Of a stretch of 64,000 bases of DNA, positions 15,628-24,988 are shown in pieces (within the stretch, counting starts at the first letter, position 1; each line of letters starts with the position of its first letter). The notes below the pieces were generated by a model that saw nothing but the letters and a program-made list of their open reading frames with translations, did no database searches and had not been told where the DNA came from. A program made the translations under genes and the position numbers. Source of the DNA: JBBQNR01 sp963774075 (lineage in GTDB: Bacteria; Actinomycetota; Thermoleophilia; Solirubrobacterales; JBBDJG01); the NCBI GenBank assembly GCA_963774075.1, contig CAVZDP010000002.1, positions 496,001 to 560,000 on the forward strand, in the 5' to 3' direction.

Positions 15628-18135
15628 CTAGCGCACGACGAAGTTGACCAGCTTGCCCGGCACCACCACCTCCTTGACGACCTTCTTGCCGTCCAGATGA
15701 CGCTGCACCTTCGGGCGCTCCAGCGCGAGCCGCTTGATCTCCTCCTCCGCAACGTCGCTGCCGACCTCGAGGCGGTCTCGCACCTTGCCGTTCACCTGCA
15801 CCACGAGCGCGAACCTCTCCCGCTCGAGCAGGCGCTCGTCCGCGTGCGGCCAGGGCGTCTCCCAGGCGCGGCCGCCGGTCGTGTGCTCGTAAACCTCCGC
15901 TCCGAGGTGGGGGGCGAACTGAAACAGGAGCGACGCGGCGGTGGCGGTGGCGAAGACGAGGACGCGCTCCCCGCGCTCGTCGCCGTAGAGGCCGTCCTTC
16001 AGCCGGTACGCATCGTTGACCAGCTCCATCAGCGCCGAGAGCGCCGTGTTGAAGTGAAAGCGCTCGATGTCGTCGGTCACCTTGGCGATCGCCCAATGCG
16101 CCTTGCGGGCGAGCTCGAGCGCGTGCCCCTCGAGCGCCGCCGGGTCCGGTAGCTCGGCGCCGACCTCGCCGGCTCTCTCGCCCACCTCCTGACCCAGGCG
16201 CCACACGCGCCCCAGGAAGCGGTGAACACCACCGACGCCCTCGTCCGACCAGTTGACGTCCTGGTCGGGAGGACCGAGGAAGAGGATGTAGCAGCGGGCC
16301 GTGTCCGCACCGAAGCGCTCGACGTAGGTCGAGGGGCTGATCGTGTTGCCCTTCGACTTGGACATCTTCGAGCCCTGGTAGGTGATCATGCCCTGGGTGA
16401 AAAGATTGGCGAACGGCTCTTGGACCGACAGCAACTCCATGTCGGAGAGCGCCTTGGTGAAGAAGCGCGCGTACATCAGGTGCAGGATCGCGTGCTCGAC
16501 GCCGCCGATGTACTGGTCTACGGGCATCCAGTGGTCGACGGCCGCGGTGTCCCACGGCGCCTCGTCGTTGTCGGCGTCGCAGTAGCGCAGGAAGTACCAC
16601 GACGAGTCCACGAACGTGTCCATCGTGTCCGTTTCGCGCCGCGCAGGACCGCCGCAGCTCGGGCAGGTCGTGTTGACGAACTCCTCGCTCGCGGCCAGCG
16701 GCGGCTTGCCCTTCGGCGCATAGTCCTCGATCTCGGGCAGGTGAACCGGCAGCTCGCTCTCCGGCAGCGGCACGATGCCGCACTTGTCGCAGTAGACGAT
16801 CGGGATCGGCGCGCCCCAGTAGCGCTGGCGCGAGACGAGCCAGTCGCGCAGGCGGTAGTTGACCGCCTTCCGCCCGAGCCCCTTCTCCTCCAGCCAGCTC
16901 GTGATCGCCTCGATCGCCTCGGGCGCCGACATGCCGTCGAAGGGCCCGGAGTTGATCAGGCGCTCCTCGCCCGAGTGCACGACGAACGGCTCGTCCTCGG
17001 AAACGTCTTCGCCCACGGGCTCGACCACGCGCCTGATCTCGAGCCGGAACCTGCGCGCGAACTCGAAGTCGCGCTCGTCGTGGGCGGGCACGCCCATGAT
17101 CGCCCCGGTGCCGTATTCCATCAGGACGTAGTCCGAGACCCAGACCGGGATGCTCTCGCCGTTGACCGGGTTCACGACGGCGCGCCCGGTGAAGACGCCC
17201 GTCTTCTCGCGCTCGGTGTCGGCGCGCTCCTCCGTTGACTCGGTGAGCGCCTTCTGGACGTAGGCCCTGACGTCCTCCTCGTGCCCCGTACCCGCCACGA
17301 GCCGCTCGAGCTCGGGGTGCTCCGGCGCAAGCACGAAGAAGGTCGCGCCGAAGAGGGTGTCCGGACGCGTCGTGAAGACGGGGAAGTCGATCGGGGGGTC
17401 GGGGCAGCGGAACAAGACCTCCGCTCCCTCGGAGCGACCGATCCAGTTGCGCTGCATCGTGACCACGCGCTCGGGCCACGACTCGAGCAGCGCAAAGTCC
17501 TCGAGCAGCCGGTCGGCGTAATCGGTGATCTTGAAGAACCACTGCTCGAGCTGCCTGACGACCACGGTCGCGCCGCAGCGCTCGCAAGCGCCGTCGATCA
17601 CCTGCTCGTTGGCCAGCACGGTCTGGTCGTTCGGGCACCACTTGACGGGAGCGCGCTTGCGGTAGGCGAGGCCGCGCTCGAAGAGCTTCAGGAAGATCCA
17701 CTGCGTCCAGCGGTAGTAGCGCGGCTCATGGGTGCCGAACTCCCGGCGCCAGTCGATCGAGATCCCCCAGGAGCGGAACTGGCGCCGGAACTCCTCGATC
17801 GAGGCGTTGGTCGAGCGCGCCGGGTGCTCGCCGGTCTTGATGGCGTGATTCTCGGCCGGCAGCCCGAATGCGTCGTATCCCATCGGGTGCAGCACCTGCA
17901 TTCCCCTGCGGCGCCGGTGATGGGCGAGGACATCGCCCATCGTGTAGTTCTTGAGATGCCCCATGTGGGGCTCTCCCGAGGGATAGGGAAGCATCTCGAG
18001 CACGTAGCTCTTGGGGGCGCTCGCGTCGAAGCCCGGCTCGCCCGGGTTCGGCACCTCCCACGTGCCCTCCTTCTCCCATATCGCCTGCCATTTGCGCTCG
18101 ATGGCGCGCGGCTCGTATCGCCTTTCCTCGGTCAT
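15628..18135 (-). CDS. leuS: Leucyl-tRNA synthetase
   Basis: This 835-residue class I synthetase shows the HIGH-type motif PYPSGEPHMGHLKNYTMGD near residue 51, the editing (CP1) domain with TTRPDTLFGATFFVLAPEH, zinc-binding Cys pairs (YCDKCG, CPSCGG) and the KMSKSKGN loop near residue 595. It charges tRNA-Leu. The start is the ATG at 18135. A candidate -10 (CAGAAT, 18143-18148) lies seven bases upstream with no ribosome-binding site, which suggests a leaderless message. No T-box structure is seen upstream. Confidence 0.97.
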   Translation of the reverse strand: MTEERRYEPRAIERKWQAIWEKEGTWEVPNPGEPGFDASAPKSYVLEMLPYPSGEPHMGHLKNYTMGDVLAHHRRRRGMQVLHPMGYDAFGLPAENHAIKTGEHPARSTNASIEEFRRQFRSWGISIDWRREFGTHEPRYYRWTQWIFLKLFERGLAYRKRAPVKWCPNDQTVLANEQVIDGACERCGATVVVRQLEQWFFKITDYADRLLEDFALLESWPERVVTMQRNWIGRSEGAEVLFRCPDPPIDFPVFTTRPDTLFGATFFVLAPEHPELERLVAGTGHEEDVRAYVQKALTESTEERADTEREKTGVFTGRAVVNPVNGESIPVWVSDYVLMEYGTGAIMGVPAHDERDFEFARRFRLEIRRVVEPVGEDVSEDEPFVVHSGEERLINSGPFDGMSAPEAIEAITSWLEEKGLGRKAVNYRLRDWLVSRQRYWGAPIPIVYCDKCGIVPLPESELPVHLPEIEDYAPKGKPPLAASEEFVNTTCPSCGGPARRETDTMDTFVDSSWYFLRYCDADNDEAPWDTAAVDHWMPVDQYIGGVEHAILHLMYARFFTKALSDMELLSVQEPFANLFTQGMITYQGSKMSKSKGNTISPSTYVERFGADTARCYILFLGPPDQDVNWSDEGVGGVHRFLGRVWRLGQEVGERAGEVGAELPDPAALEGHALELARKAHWAIAKVTDDIERFHFNTALSALMELVNDAYRLKDGLYGDERGERVLVFATATAASLLFQFAPHLGAEVYEHTTGGRAWETPWPHADERLLERERFALVVQVNGKVRDRLEVGSDVAEEEIKRLALERPKVQRHLDGKKVVKEVVVPGKLVNFVVR

Positions 18136-18142
18136 CGCGGCA

Positions 18143-18148
18143 ATTCTG
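18143..18148 (-). promoter_or_regulatory. Candidate -10 box for leaderless leuS
   Basis: CAGAAT on the minus strand is followed by seven bases and then the leuS ATG. The spacing puts the transcription start at or next to the start codon. Confidence 0.35.
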
Positions 18149-18263
18149 TCGCATCGGCCTCCGGGAGCAGTCCGGCGCCGGCACCCAACGAGTGACGAGA
18201 ACCGCCCTCGTATATCCGCCGACCTCCCTTTGCGACCGGCCGCGGCGCGACGAAAGTCTCTCC

Positions 18264-19703
18264 GTGACGCAGGGACGCGGATCGGTGGAGACGGCTGGCG
18301 TGGGCGTGGCGCAGGCTGCCGGGCGGCGGCGCAGGCGGCGACGCTCGCGGACGCGCAGGCGTCCCTCCGTGCCGGTCCACCGCGGCAGCTTCGGCGTCGC
18401 GGAGGCGGAGCGGCTGCTGTGGCGCGCCGGCTTCGGGCCCCTGCCCGGGCAGGCGGAGGCGCTCGCGCGCAAGGGCCTCGATGAGGCGGTGCACTCGCTC
18501 ACCCGCCCGGGACGGGAGCGCCTGGCGGGACCGTCGCCTCGCGACGAGGACGGCCGGCCGCTCGCGCCGCAGGACGCCTACGGCCACGAGCAGCTGTGGT
18601 GGCTCGACCGCATGGTTCGGTCGAACCGGCCGCTCGTGGAGCGCATGACGCTGATCTGGCACGACTGGTTCGCGACCTCCAACGAGGAGGTCAGCTCGCC
18701 CCGCCTGATGATGCGCCAGAACAAGCTGTTGCGGCGGCTGGCGCTGAAGAACTTCGATCGCCTGCTGCTGGAGGTGACGAAGGACCCGGCGATGCTGCTC
18801 TGGCTGTCCGGCTCCGGCAGCACCAAGGACGCTCCGAACGAGAACTACGGCCGCGAACTGATGGAGCTCTTCACGATCGGCGTCGGGCGCGGCTACAGCG
18901 AGCGCGACGTACGCGAGCAGGCGCGCGCCCTGACCGGCTTCACCAACGACTGGGAGGACGAGCTCGGCCCCGTGCGGTTCCGTTACGAGCGAGAGGGACA
19001 CGACGCGGGCGTGAAGCGCGTGTTCGGCAAGCGCGGGCGCTTCGACTGGCGCGACGCGTGCCGCCTCTGTGTCGAGCATCGCAGCCATCCGTCGTTCTTC
19101 GTCACGAAGCTGTGGTCTTACTTCGTGCCGACCCCGGTGCCCGAGCGAACGAGGCGGTCGCTCGAGCGCCTCTACGCGGGTGGTGACTACGACGTCCGAC
19201 CGGTGGTGGAAGCGATCCTTCGCCATCCCGCTCTCTACCGCGGCCCGCGCATGGTCAAGCCGCCGGTCGTCTACATCGCCGGCATGCTCCGCGCGCTCGG
19301 GCGCGGCATCGACACCGAGGCCTGGGTGTGGCTGAGCGACGTCGCCGGCCAGCAGCTCTTCTACCCGCCGGACGTCGCGGGCTGGCAGGAGGACCGCTGG
19401 CTCGACACCTCGACCTGGCGCGGGCGCTGGATGGCCGCGATCTGGGCGGTGCGCGAGCAGGCGCTCGAACCCGGCAAGGACATGGCCGACCCCGCCGAGA
19501 CCCCCTCGATCGCGGTCGACCGCGCGCTCGACTTCTGGGGCAAGCCGACGATCTCGGCCGGCACGCGCACGACGCTCGAGTCGTTCGCGACGCGCTGTCG
19601 CGACGGCGCCGACCGCAAGTGGAAGCAGCAGACCTATCCGGTCCTGCGCCAGAACGCGCTCCGGATGATGATCGCGACATCCCCCGACCTTCAGACCTGC
19701 TGA
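18264..19703 (+). CDS. DUF1800 family protein
   Basis: This is a 479-residue protein from the GTG at 18264; the frame is open upstream to 18192. After an Arg-rich N-terminus (RRRRRRRSRTRRRP) it shows DUF1800 hallmarks: AERLLWRAGFGPLPGQ, LIWHDWFATSNEEV, NENYGRELMELFTIGVG, a tryptophan-rich PPDVAGWQEDRWLDT and a conserved terminal helix. DUF1800 genes nearly always pair with DUF1501 genes, as here (2-bp gap). The biochemical role is not established; export and surface roles are suspected from the partner. A TATATC at 18211-18216 could be its -10. The exact start is uncertain. Confidence 0.85.
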   Translation: MTQGRGSVETAGVGVAQAAGRRRRRRRSRTRRRPSVPVHRGSFGVAEAERLLWRAGFGPLPGQAEALARKGLDEAVHSLTRPGRERLAGPSPRDEDGRPLAPQDAYGHEQLWWLDRMVRSNRPLVERMTLIWHDWFATSNEEVSSPRLMMRQNKLLRRLALKNFDRLLLEVTKDPAMLLWLSGSGSTKDAPNENYGRELMELFTIGVGRGYSERDVREQARALTGFTNDWEDELGPVRFRYEREGHDAGVKRVFGKRGRFDWRDACRLCVEHRSHPSFFVTKLWSYFVPTPVPERTRRSLERLYAGGDYDVRPVVEAILRHPALYRGPRMVKPPVVYIAGMLRALGRGIDTEAWVWLSDVAGQQLFYPPDVAGWQEDRWLDTSTWRGRWMAAIWAVREQALEPGKDMADPAETPSIAVDRALDFWGKPTISAGTRTTLESFATRCRDGADRKWKQQTYPVLRQNALRMMIATSPDLQTC

Positions 19704-19705
19704 GC

Positions 19706-21085
19706 ATGTCGCACCGCTGCTGCCAGGACTTCTCGCGCACGGAGCTGCTTCGCCGTGCGGCGGCGAGCGCGGGGCGCGCGCTGCCGGACCCCGACCCGCG
19801 CATGCCGGTGCCAGCCGGCACCGGGCTCAGCCGCAGGCGCTTCCTGGTCGCCTCGGCGGGCCTCGCCGTATCGGTGTACGCGGCCGGAAAGCTCAACCTG
19901 GCGGCGCTCGAGGAGGGAGTCGCGGAGGCCGCCGCGGGCCCCGCCGCGCCCGTCCTCATCTCCGTCTTCCTGTCGGGCGGCATCGACTCGATCTCCGTGC
20001 TGGCGCCGGCGAGCGACCCGCTCTACCGCAAGCTGCGCCCAACCCTCGCGCTGGGCGAGGCAGACGGCACGGCCTTCGGCGAGGACTCGCGACTTCGCTG
20101 GCACCCATCGGCTGCCGGGCTCGCCACGCTGCACGGCGAGGGCAAGCTGAGCGTGGCGGCGGCGATCGGCTACGACCACCCGGACCAGTCGCACTTCAAC
20201 TCGCGTCATTTCTACGAGGTGGGCGCGCTCGAGCGCCAGCTGCGCACCGGCTGGATGGGGCGCTACCTCGATCGGGCGGGAAGTCCGTCGAACCCGCTCC
20301 AAGGCCTGTCGTTCGACGGGCGGCTCGCGCCGGCTCTGGCGACCACGCGAGTGCCGATCGCGACGGTCAACGGCAACGGCCGCTTCGACTTCGGGGCGCC
20401 GGGGGTCTGGGGCGACGTCGAGAACTGGATGCACGAGTCGCTCGAAGCGCTCGGCTCGCGCCACGCGGGCGCCGGTGACGCCGGGCTGCGTCAGGCGGGC
20501 GGGGTGGCGGTGCAGTCATCGACGCTCCGGCGCCAGCTCGAGCCGTTCGGCGCCAGCGACGTGGTCAGTCCGGTTGCCTACCCGACGGAGGGCGCGGGCG
20601 ACTTTCCAGAGAGCATGGCCGCGCTCGCGGCGATGATCGCAGGCGGCTTGCCGCTTCGATGTGTCTCCGTGACCGCCAACGGGGGCTACGACACGCACGA
20701 CGACCAGCCGCAGGACCTAGAGGAGGGCCTGAAGGGAGCCTCGGAGACCCTGCTCGCCTTCCAGCGCGACATCGAGGCGCGCGGCGTCGCTGATCGGGTG
20801 CTCGTAAACGTGTGGTCCGAGTTCGGCCGCCGGGCGGAGGAGAACGCCTCCCGCGGAACCGACCACGGGGCGGCGGGGATCGGCTTCGTCATGGGCACCC
20901 GCGCCCGCGGGACGATGGTCGGCGAGTTCCCAGGCCTCGGCCGCCTCGACTCAGACGGCAACCTGCTCCCCACCTCCGACTTCCGCGGCGTCTACTGCGG
21001 GCTGCTGGAGCAGTGGCTCGGGGCGGACGCCGGCGCCGTGATCCCCGACGCCGCCCGCTTCCCGCGCCCGGCCCTGGTGAAATGA
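19706..21085 (+). CDS. DUF1501 family protein, Tat-exported
   Basis: This 459-residue protein has a Tat-type signal, SRRRFLVASAGLAVSVYAAG, at residues 42-61, preceded by a Cys-containing N-terminus. Alkaline-phosphatase-superfamily-like segments follow: VLISVFLSGGIDSISVLAP, DHPDQSHFNSRHFYEVG, the late motif WSEFGRRAEENASRGTDHGA and GEFPGLGRLDSDGNL. DUF1501 proteins are related to sulfatase/phosphatase-like folds, but no activity is proven. It is followed with an ATGA overlap by a cupredoxin gene, so DUF1800, DUF1501 and cupredoxin form one operon. Confidence 0.88.
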   Translation: MSHRCCQDFSRTELLRRAAASAGRALPDPDPRMPVPAGTGLSRRRFLVASAGLAVSVYAAGKLNLAALEEGVAEAAAGPAAPVLISVFLSGGIDSISVLAPASDPLYRKLRPTLALGEADGTAFGEDSRLRWHPSAAGLATLHGEGKLSVAAAIGYDHPDQSHFNSRHFYEVGALERQLRTGWMGRYLDRAGSPSNPLQGLSFDGRLAPALATTRVPIATVNGNGRFDFGAPGVWGDVENWMHESLEALGSRHAGAGDAGLRQAGGVAVQSSTLRRQLEPFGASDVVSPVAYPTEGAGDFPESMAALAAMIAGGLPLRCVSVTANGGYDTHDDQPQDLEEGLKGASETLLAFQRDIEARGVADRVLVNVWSEFGRRAEENASRGTDHGAAGIGFVMGTRARGTMVGEFPGLGRLDSDGNLLPTSDFRGVYCGLLEQWLGADAGAVIPDAARFPRPALVK

Positions 21086-21531
21086 GAGCTCGGCCGGCCG
21101 TCGCCGCCGCCGTGGCCACGCTCGCCGCGGCGACAGGGGCGGCGGCCGCGACGGCAGCCGACCCGACTACCGCCGCCGCCTCACCCGCACCGACCGGCCC
21201 CACCGCCGAAGCGAAGAGCTCCGCCTTCTCGCGACTGCTCGTGTCGGCGAGCGAATATCGCCTCACCCTCTCGCGCGGGCGCGTCGCCCGCGGGCCGGCC
21301 TCGATCCAGCTCCTCAACAAGGGCGAGGACGACCACGACCTGCGCCTTCGCCGCATTTCGCGTCGAACCGGGCGGCCGACCGCAAGGTGGGCCCTCACCG
21401 CGCCGGGGCGGCTCTCGGAGGTCGAGCTTCGCCTCTCGAGCGGGCGCTACCGCCTGTGGTGCTCGCTTCCCGGCCACGAGAGGCTGGGAATGCAAGCGAC
21501 GCTTCGCGTCTCGCGCGTCGTTGTCCCGTAG
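21082..21531 (+). CDS. Secreted cupredoxin (type 1 copper protein)
   Basis: This 149-residue protein has a signal peptide (MRARPAVAAAVATLAAATGA, Ala-rich to about residue 26) and an Ala/Pro/Thr linker. It ends in a plastocyanin-like domain with a complete set of type 1 copper ligands: His85 in GEDDHDLRL and Cys127, His132, Met137 in YRLWCSLPGHERLGMQ (C-x4-H-x4-M). It is probably an extracytoplasmic electron carrier. The ATG overlaps the DUF1501 stop by four bases, so the two are coupled. Partner enzymes are not identified. Confidence 0.8.
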   Translation: MRARPAVAAAVATLAAATGAAAATAADPTTAAASPAPTGPTAEAKSSAFSRLLVSASEYRLTLSRGRVARGPASIQLLNKGEDDHDLRLRRISRRTGRPTARWALTAPGRLSEVELRLSSGRYRLWCSLPGHERLGMQATLRVSRVVVP

Positions 21532-21608
21532 GTAGCGATCGATAACTCGGCCACGCCCGCCCAGGGCGGGCATCGATCCGTGGCCGCGACCACAATTGAG
21601 GATTCCAG

Positions 21609-23384
21609 ATGCGCCGTAGCCGTGAAAGGGAGATCACTCCTGGGAGCGACCAGTGGTCGCGCCTGCGCAACCGCTCGCGAATGCGCGTGTTGGTGCTGAT
21701 CGTGGTCGCAGTCGCCCTCCTGGCCGCGACGCTGCTGGCGCCGCTCATGGCCCCGGTGCCCGCGCCGGCCGCCGTGCCCGGCACCGTCCTCCCGGACCTG
21801 GTCTCCGACCCGCCGTCGAGCCCGCTGATCCAGGTGTACGACTTCGGCGGCGGCAACACCCGCCTGCTGCTCCGCTTCACCGGCTACGTCCACAACACCG
21901 GCGGCGGCGCGCTCGACATGCGCGGCTCCGCGCGAAGCGGCGGTCGTATGACGTCGGTGGCGCAGCGGCTCTACTTCCCCGACGGCGTCGCCCATGCCGA
22001 CGACGGCAGCCGGAACGCGGACATCATCTTCGAGAGCCAGGACGGGCACGACCACTGGCACCTCAAGGACGCCGCCCAGTACTCCCTCTGGAACCTGGCC
22101 AAGACATCACAGGTGGCGCCGGCGATGAAGGCCGGCTTCTGCCTCGAGGACTCCGAGCGCGTCGAGGGCCACGGCCCGTCGGGCAGGGTCTACACCTCCA
22201 CGACGACCAGCTTCTGCCAGGGTGGAAACCCTGGCGCCTCGAGCGTCCACCAGGGCATCTCGGCCGGCTGGCGCGACGTCTACGGCAGGAATCTCCCATT
22301 CCAGTGGGTCGACGTCTCCGACGTGACCCCGGGGGCCTACTACCTGCGCAACCAGGCCGATCCGAGCGACCTGATGATCGAGGCGAGCGAGTCGAACAAC
22401 GGCGGCGGTTTCATGAGCTCGTCGACGAGCGTTCCCGGCTACGTCGCGAAGCCAATCGCGGCGGGGACGTTCGCCGTCAACGACCCGAAGACCATCACGC
22501 TCGACGCGCTGAAGTTCGGCGCCCCGGGCGCGCGTCAGTTCAGGATCGAATCGGGTCCGTCGCACGGCACCCTGAATCGCGCTGTCGGATCGAGCTTCGG
22601 CGGCTCGACCGTCACCTACACCCCCGAGCGCTGGTACCGCGGCAGCGACAGCTTCACGTACTCCGCGCTGGACTCCACCAGCGCCTTCCCGCGCCGTCCC
22701 GTGAGGGCGACCGTCTCGTTCTCGGTCGACGGGACCGGAGCGGGGATCGCGCTGGCCGCTCCGGCGGCGATGGCCGTGGGGACGAGCGCGCAGGTGAGCG
22801 CATCGGAGAGCAATGTCACGTGGAGCGTGGACGGCGCCCCCGGCGGCGGGCCGCTGGTGGGCACGATCACCGACTCCGGCCTGTACACCGCCCCACCAAT
22901 CGTGCCGCTCGCCGGAAAGGTCACCGTCAGCGCAAGGTCGCCTCTTGGCGTGGAAGGCGGGGTGCAGATACAGATCGTGCCCGCGTCGCCCGCGCAACCG
23001 GCGCCCGCCGCGTCGGATCTGGCGGCGCCCCGAGCGAAGGCGCCGTCGAATGCGATCGGCAGGCCGCGCATCACCCGCAACGGCCGGCTGCTGCTCATCA
23101 CTCTGCGCGCTCGGCGCGCCGGCCTCGTTCGGGTCTGGGCGTGGAACGTGAGGAAGGCCAAGAGGAAGAAGCTGGGCTACTGTCGCGCGAAGACGCCGAG
23201 GCGAACGACGATGACGTGCAGGGTGAAGCTGCCGCCGGGCGTTCGTACGCGCGACGTGCAGGTGACCGTCAGCCTGCGCGTGAAGGGGAAGGTCGTCGCT
23301 GTCAGGTACGCCGGCGTGCGCCCGGCGCGCAAGAGCGGGCACGGCGAGCACCCGCACGCGCAGTCGCACTTCGACGAGGGCTAG
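21609..23384 (+). CDS. Secreted lysyl oxidase-like protein with Ig-like domains
   Basis: This 591-residue protein has a membrane or signal helix at about residues 25-45. Residues 60-270 match bacterial lysyl oxidase-like domains. These have the copper-binding cluster GHDHWHLKDAAQYSLW (His147, His149, His151), AGFCLEDSE, a QGISAGWRDVYGRNLPFQW block and DLMIEASESNN. Lysyl oxidase is a copper/quinone amine oxidase that crosslinks proteins through lysine aldehydes. After it come two beta-sandwich modules, one with YRGSDSFTYSALD, then a basic Lys/Arg-rich tail. GAGG precedes the ATG by seven bases. It follows the cupredoxin gene by 77 bp, and a strong hairpin lies just downstream. Confidence 0.82.
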   Translation: MRRSREREITPGSDQWSRLRNRSRMRVLVLIVVAVALLAATLLAPLMAPVPAPAAVPGTVLPDLVSDPPSSPLIQVYDFGGGNTRLLLRFTGYVHNTGGGALDMRGSARSGGRMTSVAQRLYFPDGVAHADDGSRNADIIFESQDGHDHWHLKDAAQYSLWNLAKTSQVAPAMKAGFCLEDSERVEGHGPSGRVYTSTTTSFCQGGNPGASSVHQGISAGWRDVYGRNLPFQWVDVSDVTPGAYYLRNQADPSDLMIEASESNNGGGFMSSSTSVPGYVAKPIAAGTFAVNDPKTITLDALKFGAPGARQFRIESGPSHGTLNRAVGSSFGGSTVTYTPERWYRGSDSFTYSALDSTSAFPRRPVRATVSFSVDGTGAGIALAAPAAMAVGTSAQVSASESNVTWSVDGAPGGGPLVGTITDSGLYTAPPIVPLAGKVTVSARSPLGVEGGVQIQIVPASPAQPAPAASDLAAPRAKAPSNAIGRPRITRNGRLLLITLRARRAGLVRVWAWNVRKAKRKKLGYCRAKTPRRTTMTCRVKLPPGVRTRDVQVTVSLRVKGKVVAVRYAGVRPARKSGHGEHPHAQSHFDEG

Positions 23385-23390
23385 AGAACG

Positions 23391-23413
23391 AAGAAGCCCG
23401 GCGAAAGGCCGGG
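23391..23413. terminator. Strong hairpin between the lysyl oxidase-like gene and tRNA-Ala
   Basis: AGCCCGGC-GAAAG-GCCGGGCCT gives at least seven GC pairs with a short loop. It is placed to end both the plus-strand gene and the minus-strand tRNA transcript. The flanks are only weakly T-rich. Confidence 0.6.
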
Positions 23414-23416
23414 CCT

Positions 23417-23926
<510 letters not shown>

Positions 23927-23927
23927 C

Positions 23928-23941
23928 CGAACACTAGTTCG
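23928..23941 (-). promoter_or_regulatory. LexA/SOS-box-like palindrome at the nuclease gene start
   Basis: CGAACACTAGTTCG is a perfect CGAAC-N4-GTTCG palindrome, the core of Gram-positive and actinobacterial LexA sites. It sits two bases before the GTG and overlaps a TAGTGT -10-like sequence. A second short inverted repeat (GAACC at 23953-23957, GGTTC at 23964-23968) lies just upstream. Confidence 0.45.
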
Positions 23942-23980
23942 TATGGCGGACGGAACCGCCTCGGGTTCAGAGCTTCGGCG

Positions 23981-24352
23981 CTACCCCACCTCGAGCGCCG
24001 GGACCTCTCCCCACAGCATGTCGAGACGGTAGTAGTCGCGTGCCGCCGGCGTGAAGATGTGCACGACGGTGTCGAGGTAGTCCATCAGGATCCAGCGGGC
24101 CTCGCTGCGGCCCTCCACGCGCTCGGGAAGCACCCGCCCGTCCTCGCGCTTCTTGAGGCTCTGGTAGATCGCGTCCTCGATCCCCTTCGTCTGGCGCTCG
24201 GTGTTGCCCGTGCAGATCACGAAGAAATCGGTGTAGCTGACGACGCCGCGCATGTCGAGCACCACGACGTCGCGCGCCTTCTTGTCGAGCGCCGTCTCCG
24301 CGATCGCGCGCGCGAGCTGCTCGGCGGCGATCGTCTCCGTCTCCGCGCTCAA
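23981..24352 (-). CDS. rsfS: Ribosomal silencing factor RsfS
   Basis: This 123-residue protein of the RsfS/Iojap family has IAETALDKKARDVVVLDMRG, SYTDFFVICTGNTERQTKGI, EGRSEARWILMDYLDTVVHI and a C-terminal YYRLDMLWGEVP. It binds L14 and blocks subunit joining during starvation. The start is TTG at 24352, which overlaps the nadD stop as TTGA. The conserved domain begins at once, and the longer upstream frame is nadD in another phase. The order nadD-rsfS is the usual one. Confidence 0.93.
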   Translation of the reverse strand: MSAETETIAAEQLARAIAETALDKKARDVVVLDMRGVVSYTDFFVICTGNTERQTKGIEDAIYQSLKKREDGRVLPERVEGRSEARWILMDYLDTVVHIFTPAARDYYRLDMLWGEVPALEVG

Positions 24353-24966
24353 GCCTCGACCTCCGTTCGGTAGAGGCCCGTGCGCTCGATGTGATCCTCC
24401 ACCGCCGGCGGCACGAGGTACCGGATCGGCCGCCCGACCGCCACCCGCGCGCGCACCAGCGTCGACGAGACGTCGATCTGCGGCATCGAGAAGAAGTGCG
24501 CGCGCTCGGCGCCGGCCAAACCGGCAAGCGCCTCGCGAATCCGCTCCCGCTTCACGTCGCGCTCGGCGACCGCCAGCTCCGCCAGCCGCAGCACCTCCTC
24601 GGGCTCGCGCCATGCCGGCAGCGACTCCGCCTCGTCACCTCCGAGCACGAGCAAGAGCTCGTCGGCGGGAGAGCGCTCTCGCAGCTCCCGCAGCGTGTCC
24701 ACGGAATAGGACGGGCCCTCGCGCTCCACCTCCAGCCGCGAGACCTCGAAGCGCTCGTCGCCCTCGACCGCTAGGCGGCAGAGCTCATAGCGCACCTCGG
24801 CCCCGGGATCGGGCTCGATCCGCTTGTGCGGCGCCTCGCGCAGAGGCATCACAACGACCTTGTCCAGCTCGACCTGCCAGTGCGCCTCCTGCGCGCAGAT
24901 CAGGTGCCCGATGTGCGGCGGGTTGAACGTACCCCCGAAGATCCCGACGCGCAGAGCCTCCAACAC
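24349..24966 (-). CDS. nadD: Nicotinate-nucleotide adenylyltransferase
   Basis: This 205-residue protein begins MLEALRVGIFGGTFNPPHIG and contains the nucleotidyltransferase motif GGTFNPPHIGHL (residues 10-21). The C-terminal IDVSSTLVRARVAVGRPIRY contains the SSTxxR element. NadD converts nicotinate mononucleotide to deamido-NAD. It is coupled to rsfS by a 4-bp overlap and lies downstream of proA. Length and motifs are standard. Confidence 0.96.
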   Translation of the reverse strand: MLEALRVGIFGGTFNPPHIGHLICAQEAHWQVELDKVVVMPLREAPHKRIEPDPGAEVRYELCRLAVEGDERFEVSRLEVEREGPSYSVDTLRELRERSPADELLLVLGGDEAESLPAWREPEEVLRLAELAVAERDVKRERIREALAGLAGAERAHFFSMPQIDVSSTLVRARVAVGRPIRYLVPPAVEDHIERTGLYRTEVEA

Positions 24967-24988
24967 CCCCTTGCCGCGTGACTGGCCG

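Noticed and set aside
15602..17701. A 699-codon minus-strand frame overlapping leuS in another phase
   Set aside because: It is an Arg/Gly/Ala-rich shadow of leuS with no motif. The leuS frame is unambiguous.
18136..18263. T-box or other riboswitch upstream of leuS
   Set aside because: The upstream space is short and the likely -10 is seven bases from the ATG, leaving no leader RNA.
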